Positions 60,921 through 64,000 of a DNA stretch of 64,000 bases are shown here, piece after piece. The notes under the pieces were generated by a model. The model was not told the origin of the DNA. It saw nothing but the letters and a program-made list of their open reading frames with translations, and searched no databases. This DNA comes from Nakamurella aerolata (GTDB lineage Bacteria > Actinomycetota > Actinomycetes > Mycobacteriales > Nakamurellaceae). The stretch covers positions 1-64,000 of the forward strand of contig NZ_JABEND010000006.1 of assembly GCF_013002705.1 (NCBI RefSeq), read 5' to 3'. A program made the translations under genes and the position numbers. How positions within the stretch are numbered: the first letter of the stretch is position 1; every line of letters begins with the position of its first letter.

Positions 60921-61202
60921 ATGGGTTGGTTGGGCACAGCCGTCTTCGCGATCATCATCGGCCTCATCGCCGGCGCGGTCGCGCGGCTCGTTGTTCCGGG
61001 CAAGCAGGACATGTCGATCCCGATGACGATCCTGCTCGGCATCATCGGCAGCCTCGTTGGCGGCTTCCTCGGAAAGCTGATCTTCAACAAGGACGCCAAC
61101 GAAGGCTTCTTCCAGCTGTCCGGTCTGATCGGGTCGATCATCGGAGCGATCATCGTGGTGTTCATCTGGTCGCGTTTCTCGGGGCGTCGTTCCGTCACCT
61201 GA
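60921..61202 (+). CDS. GlsB/YeaQ/YmgE-family membrane protein
   Basis: A 93-residue protein with three hydrophobic segments, starting MGWLGTAVFAIIIGLIAGAV, with VPGKQDMSIPMTILLGIIGSL in the middle. This is the transglycosylase-associated protein family, small stress-induced membrane proteins of unknown activity. GGAGGTAACC lies directly before the ATG. A T-run terminator follows. Confidence 0.9.
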   Translation: MGWLGTAVFAIIIGLIAGAVARLVVPGKQDMSIPMTILLGIIGSLVGGFLGKLIFNKDANEGFFQLSGLIGSIIGAIIVVFIWSRFSGRRSVT

Positions 61203-61226
61203 GCCAGCGCACACCACACCGACGAG

Positions 61227-61262
61227 AACGGGCCCACCTCCACACCGGAGGCGGGCCCGTTT
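61227..61262 (+). terminator. Intrinsic terminator of the YeaQ-like gene
   Basis: AACGGGCCCACCTCC and GGAGGCGGGCCCGTTT pair with one A/C bulge around a five-base loop, ending in TTT. It lies 24 bases after the stop codon. Confidence 0.8.
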
Positions 61263-61368
61263 CGCATGGGGCACAAGACATTCGGATGCGGCCCAGCTCG
61301 GCGGCCCAGCTCGGCGGCGCAGCTCACCTGCGGCCGGGCGGCAGGTCGGCGCTCGGTAGGTTGAGCGG

Positions 61369-61866
61369 ATGGGCCGAGCCGCAAGAGCCGAACGCATCGT
61401 CATCGTCACCCGCACCATCGACGCCAGCCCGGCGACGCTGTTCAACCTGCTCGCCGACCCGCATCAACACCAGCGGTGGGACGGGTCCGGCATGGTGGAC
61501 GGGAATGCCAGGGGTCCGGACCGGCTGCACCTCGGCGACACCTTCACCATGCAGATGCACCAGTCGCGAGTGCGCTATCGCTCGGTGAACGAGGTGATCG
61601 AGCTCGACCCGGACAAGAGCATCGCCTGGCGCACCCTCGGCAGATGGCGCGGGCGGCGGGTGATCGGCGGTCAGGTCTGGCGGTATCAGCTGGTGCCGAC
61701 CGAGGATCCGGACGGCAGGCGCGCCACCCTGGTGATCCACAGCTACGACTGGGGTGCCGCGATGGCCGCGCCGGTACTGGCACTGCTCGGCTATCCACGC
61801 CGGATGGGCAGGTCGATGGCGGTGTCGCTGCAGCGGCTGGCGGAAGCCGCCTCTAGCTTTACCTAA
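61369..61866 (+). CDS. SRPBCC-family protein
   Basis: A 165-residue START-like domain: VTRTIDASPATLFNLLADPHQHQRWDGSGMV is the family start, RVRYRSVNEVIELDPDKSIAWRT the middle strands and PRRMGRSMAVSLQRLAEAA the final helix. It binds a hydrophobic ligand; the ligand is unknown. It is a second SRPBCC member in the window, only distantly like the one at 42252. A possible partner is the acyl-CoA ligase that starts 62 bases downstream. Confidence 0.85.
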   Translation: MGRAARAERIVIVTRTIDASPATLFNLLADPHQHQRWDGSGMVDGNARGPDRLHLGDTFTMQMHQSRVRYRSVNEVIELDPDKSIAWRTLGRWRGRRVIGGQVWRYQLVPTEDPDGRRATLVIHSYDWGAAMAAPVLALLGYPRRMGRSMAVSLQRLAEAASSFT

Positions 61867-61928
61867 AGGACTTTGCGACAATGGCCGGTATCGTTCGGTA
61901 AGCCGTCCAACCTGCGCAAAGGAGCGCC

Positions 61929-63434
61929 ATGACGAACCTGGCCAACAATCTGGTGTCCACCGCCGCTCGGCTGCCCGAGCAGCCGGCGCTGATTCTCGAT
62001 GAACACCGGCTCAGTTATGCGCAACTGGACAAGGCCGCCACCGCGGTCGCCGGTTACCTGAAGAGCCAGGGGATCCAGCCGGGCGACCGGCTCGCGCTGA
62101 TGCTGCCGAATGTCCCCGCGTTCGCGGTGATCTACTACGGAGCGCTGCGGGCTGGGGCCATCGTGGTGCCGATGAATCCGCTGTTCAAGACCCGGGAGAT
62201 CGAGTACTACCTGCGTGACTCCGGGGCGTCGATGCTGTTCGCGATGCCGTCCGTCACCACCGAGGCCGCCGGCGCCGCCGAAGCGGTTGGCGTCCCGTTC
62301 GTCCCGATCGACGGCGCTGACACCATCGCGCTCGGGCCGATCCTGCAGGTGGCCGGGGCACCGCCGCTGGCCGAGGTGGCGGACCGGGCCGACGACGACA
62401 CCGCCGTCATCCTGTACACCTCTGGCACCACCGGCAGCCCCAAGGGCGCCGAGCTGACCCATTTCAACCTGAACCGCAACCAACAGACGACCACCGAGAC
62501 GCTGCTGCGGCTCGGACCGGACGACGTGGTGATGGGCTGCCTGCCGCTGTTCCACGTCTTCGGGATGACGGCCGCGCTGAACGCCTCGGTAGCCTCCGGC
62601 TCGACCCTGACGCTGATCCCCCGGTTCGACCCGGCCAAGGCCCTCGAGGTGATCGGCCGGGACCAGGTCACCGTGTTCGAGGGGGTGCCGACCATGTACT
62701 CCGCGATGCTCGCGGCGGCCGCGCACGCCCCGTCCGCTGACCTTTCCAGCCTGCGGGTGTGCGTGTCCGGCGGCGCGTCGCTGCCGGTGGAGGTGCTGCG
62801 GAAGTTCGAGGAGCGCTTCTCGGCGATGATCCTCGAGGGCTACGGGCTGTCCGAAACCTCGCCGGTGGCCTCGTTCAACCATCCGGACGCCGAGCGCAAG
62901 CCGGGTTCGATCGGCACCGCGATCCGCGGTGTCGAGATGGCGGTGTTCGACGAGAACGACGCCGAGGTGCCGCAGGGCGAGATCGGCGAGATCGTGATTC
63001 GCGGCGACAACATCATGCGCGGCTACTGGAACAAACCCGACGACACCGCGGTGGCGATGCGCGCCGGCTGGTTCCACAGCGGCGACCTGGCCCGCCGCGA
63101 CGAGGACGGCTACTTCTTCATCGTGGATCGCAAGAAGGACATGATCCTGCGCGGCGGCCTGAACATCTACCCGCGCGAGATCGAAGAGGTGCTGTACGAG
63201 CATCCAGCGGTGGCCGAGGCAGCCGTCGTCGGCGTCCCGCACGACACCCTCGGCGAGGAGGTGGCCGCGTTCGTGGTGCTGGCCGAGGGCGCGTCCGCCG
63301 AACCCGCCGAGCTGTCCCAGTGGGTGAAGGACCGGCTCGCCGCGTACAAGTACCCGCGCCAGGTGACGGTGATCCCGGCCCTGCCCAAGACCGCGACCGG
63401 CAAGATTCTCAAGCGCGAGCTCGCCTCGGACTAA
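61929..63434 (+). CDS. Long-chain fatty-acid-CoA ligase (AMP-binding)
   Basis: A 501-residue acyl-adenylate enzyme. Motif A8-type [18 protein letters not shown] (about residue 161), [39 protein letters not shown], and the C-terminal [14 protein letters not shown] with the catalytic Lys. It activates a fatty or aromatic acid to the CoA thioester; chain length is not clear. AAAGGAG precedes ATG 61929. Confidence 0.94.
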   Translation: MTNLANNLVSTAARLPEQPALILDEHRLSYAQLDKAATAVAGYLKSQGIQPGDRLALMLPNVPAFAVIYYGALRAGAIVVPMNPLFKTREIEYYLRDSGASMLFAMPSVTTEAAGAAEAVGVPFVPIDGADTIALGPILQVAGAPPLAEVADRADDDTAVILYTSGTTGSPKGAELTHFNLNRNQQTTTETLLRLGPDDVVMGCLPLFHVFGMTAALNASVASGSTLTLIPRFDPAKALEVIGRDQVTVFEGVPTMYSAMLAAAAHAPSADLSSLRVCVSGGASLPVEVLRKFEERFSAMILEGYGLSETSPVASFNHPDAERKPGSIGTAIRGVEMAVFDENDAEVPQGEIGEIVIRGDNIMRGYWNKPDDTAVAMRAGWFHSGDLARRDEDGYFFIVDRKKDMILRGGLNIYPREIEEVLYEHPAVAEAAVVGVPHDTLGEEVAAFVVLAEGASAEPAELSQWVKDRLAAYKYPRQVTVIPALPKTATGKILKRELASD

Positions 63435-63492
63435 CCACTCCCCGTCAAGCCCCGGGGCGATCACCGCAGGTCAGGGGCACTTTCGGGGGCGA

Positions 63493-63529
63493 CTCTGGCA
63501 ATGCTCCGCGAGACGGAGCATTGCCAGAG
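63493..63529. repeat. Palindromic element, copy 5 (intergenic, loop inverted)
   Basis: The arms are exact copies of the family sequence (16 bases each); the loop is CGAGA, the complement of TCTCG, so this copy is in the other orientation. It lies between convergent genes, 58 bases after the ligase stop, and may also end transcription. Confidence 0.92.
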
Positions 63530-63570
63530 CGCGCCGCGCCAGAGAGCCCGTCGGACAATTTCGGCCCGGA

Positions 63571-64000
63571 TCAGGGCACGTACTCCACCACCGAGTGCAT
63601 CGGGGCGGCGAGGGTGCCGATGCCGAAGGTGTCGCCGGGGCCCTTGCTGAGCGGGCTGGCCACGCCGTCGCCGATCAGCAGCACCCGGTCGGCCAGCGCC
63701 ATCAGCGACTCGTCGTGAGTGGTGACGACGGCGGCCACCCGATGCTGGTGCACCAGCTCGCCTATCAGCTCAAGGATGGTCTCGGCGGTGGCGCTGTCCA
63801 GCTGCCCTGTCGGCTCGTCGGCCAGCAGCAGCGCCGGACGGGCCACCAGCGCCCGGGCCAGCGCCACCCGCTGCTGCTGCCCGCCGGACAGCTCGTTCGG
63901 GCGCTGCTTGCCGTGCCCGGTGAGGCCGACCTCGGCCAGCACCTCGTCGATCCGCGCGGTCCGCTCGTCCGGCGCCATCCGCAGCAACCGCAACGGGATC
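63571..64000 (-). CDS. ABC transporter ATPase (LolD/FtsE-like), truncated at the window edge
   Basis: The last 142 codons of an ABC ATPase enter from the right edge. Signature [19 protein letters not shown], Walker B LLLADEPTGQLD and switch VVTTHDESLM are all present; Walker A lies outside. The ADEPTGQLD form is that of LolD/MacB/FtsE-type ATPases serving lipoprotein release or permeases of the FtsX group. The stop is at 63571. The C-terminal tail (VASPLSKGPGDTFGIGTL) is short. Confidence 0.85.
   Translation of the reverse strand, partial: IPLRLLRMAPDERTARIDEVLAEVGLTGHGKQRPNELSGGQQQRVALARALVARPALLLADEPTGQLDSATAETILELIGELVHQHRVAAVVTTHDESLMALADRVLLIGDGVASPLSKGPGDTFGIGTLAAPMHSVVEYVP

Noticed and set aside
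1-64000. CRISPR arrays
   Set aside because: No series of equal repeats with unique spacers of constant length; the repeats found are tandem or dispersed palindromes.

Overview
The window is very GC-rich, densely coded DNA from an actinobacterium. The evidence is an ESX-type (type VII) secretion locus with EccC, EccD and WXG100 proteins, a Ku plus LigD end-joining pair, a SigE-family sigma factor, frequent GTG starts and Shine-Dalgarno sites of the AAGGAG type. A relative of Nakamurella or another Frankia-like lineage would fit, but the genus cannot be fixed from the sequence alone.

Layout. 1-122 is the end of an ISL3-type insertion sequence, lying directly against a LysR-type regulator (128-1021). 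1035-13852 is the secretion island. On the minus strand it holds two candidate immunity genes, a WXG-type toxin with a PD-(D/E)XK nuclease tip, two WXG100 proteins and a MinD-like ATPase. Next come a third small helical protein, a 293-residue unknown, a one-helix membrane protein, EccD and the three-ATPase motor EccC. EccB, EccE and mycosin are not in the window. 13.9-22.3 kb holds housekeeping and peripheral genes (M13 peptidase, SDR, EEP phosphodiesterase, MFS, ArgS, VOC protein). 22.5-28.4 kb holds a PadR-MFS efflux operon and an AraC-type regulator divergent from an NmrA-like/DUF1772 pair, then a thioesterase. 28.5-33.9 kb holds a flavin disulfide reductase, a PIN-domain toxin-antitoxin pair, a RecB-like nuclease and a DUF6474 protein. 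34.6-38.1 kb holds two PRC-barrel paralogues around an AI-2E family transporter. 38.4-41.3 kb is an amino-acid ABC importer operon, followed by a cold-shock gene. 41.8-48.8 kb holds flavin and FMN enzymes, a photolyase and a frameshifted monooxygenase. 49-56.3 kb holds DUF1269, NlpC/P60, MATE, a sigma-factor/membrane-protein pair, an M20 peptidase/DUF998 pair and a Cys-tailed XRE protein. 56.6-64 kb holds LigD and Ku (divergent), an unknown, a small membrane protein, a SRPBCC protein, an acyl-CoA ligase and a truncated ABC ATPase.

The most unusual signal is a family of five near-identical 33-37 bp perfect or near-perfect palindromes (22472, 54958, 56468, 57890, 63493). They are open in all six reading frames. 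Three lie between genes and two lie in frame inside coding sequences (ligD and a DUF998 membrane protein), so they look like a mobile palindromic element that tolerates insertion into genes. A second pattern is the repeated presence of in-frame 15- or 18-bp tandem repeats in flexible parts of at least six unrelated proteins. Three genes are broken or oddly built: an NmrA-like gene with no normal start codon for its N terminus, a flavin monooxygenase with two frameshifts, and an FMN-binding gene without a stop codon whose frame runs into the next gene.
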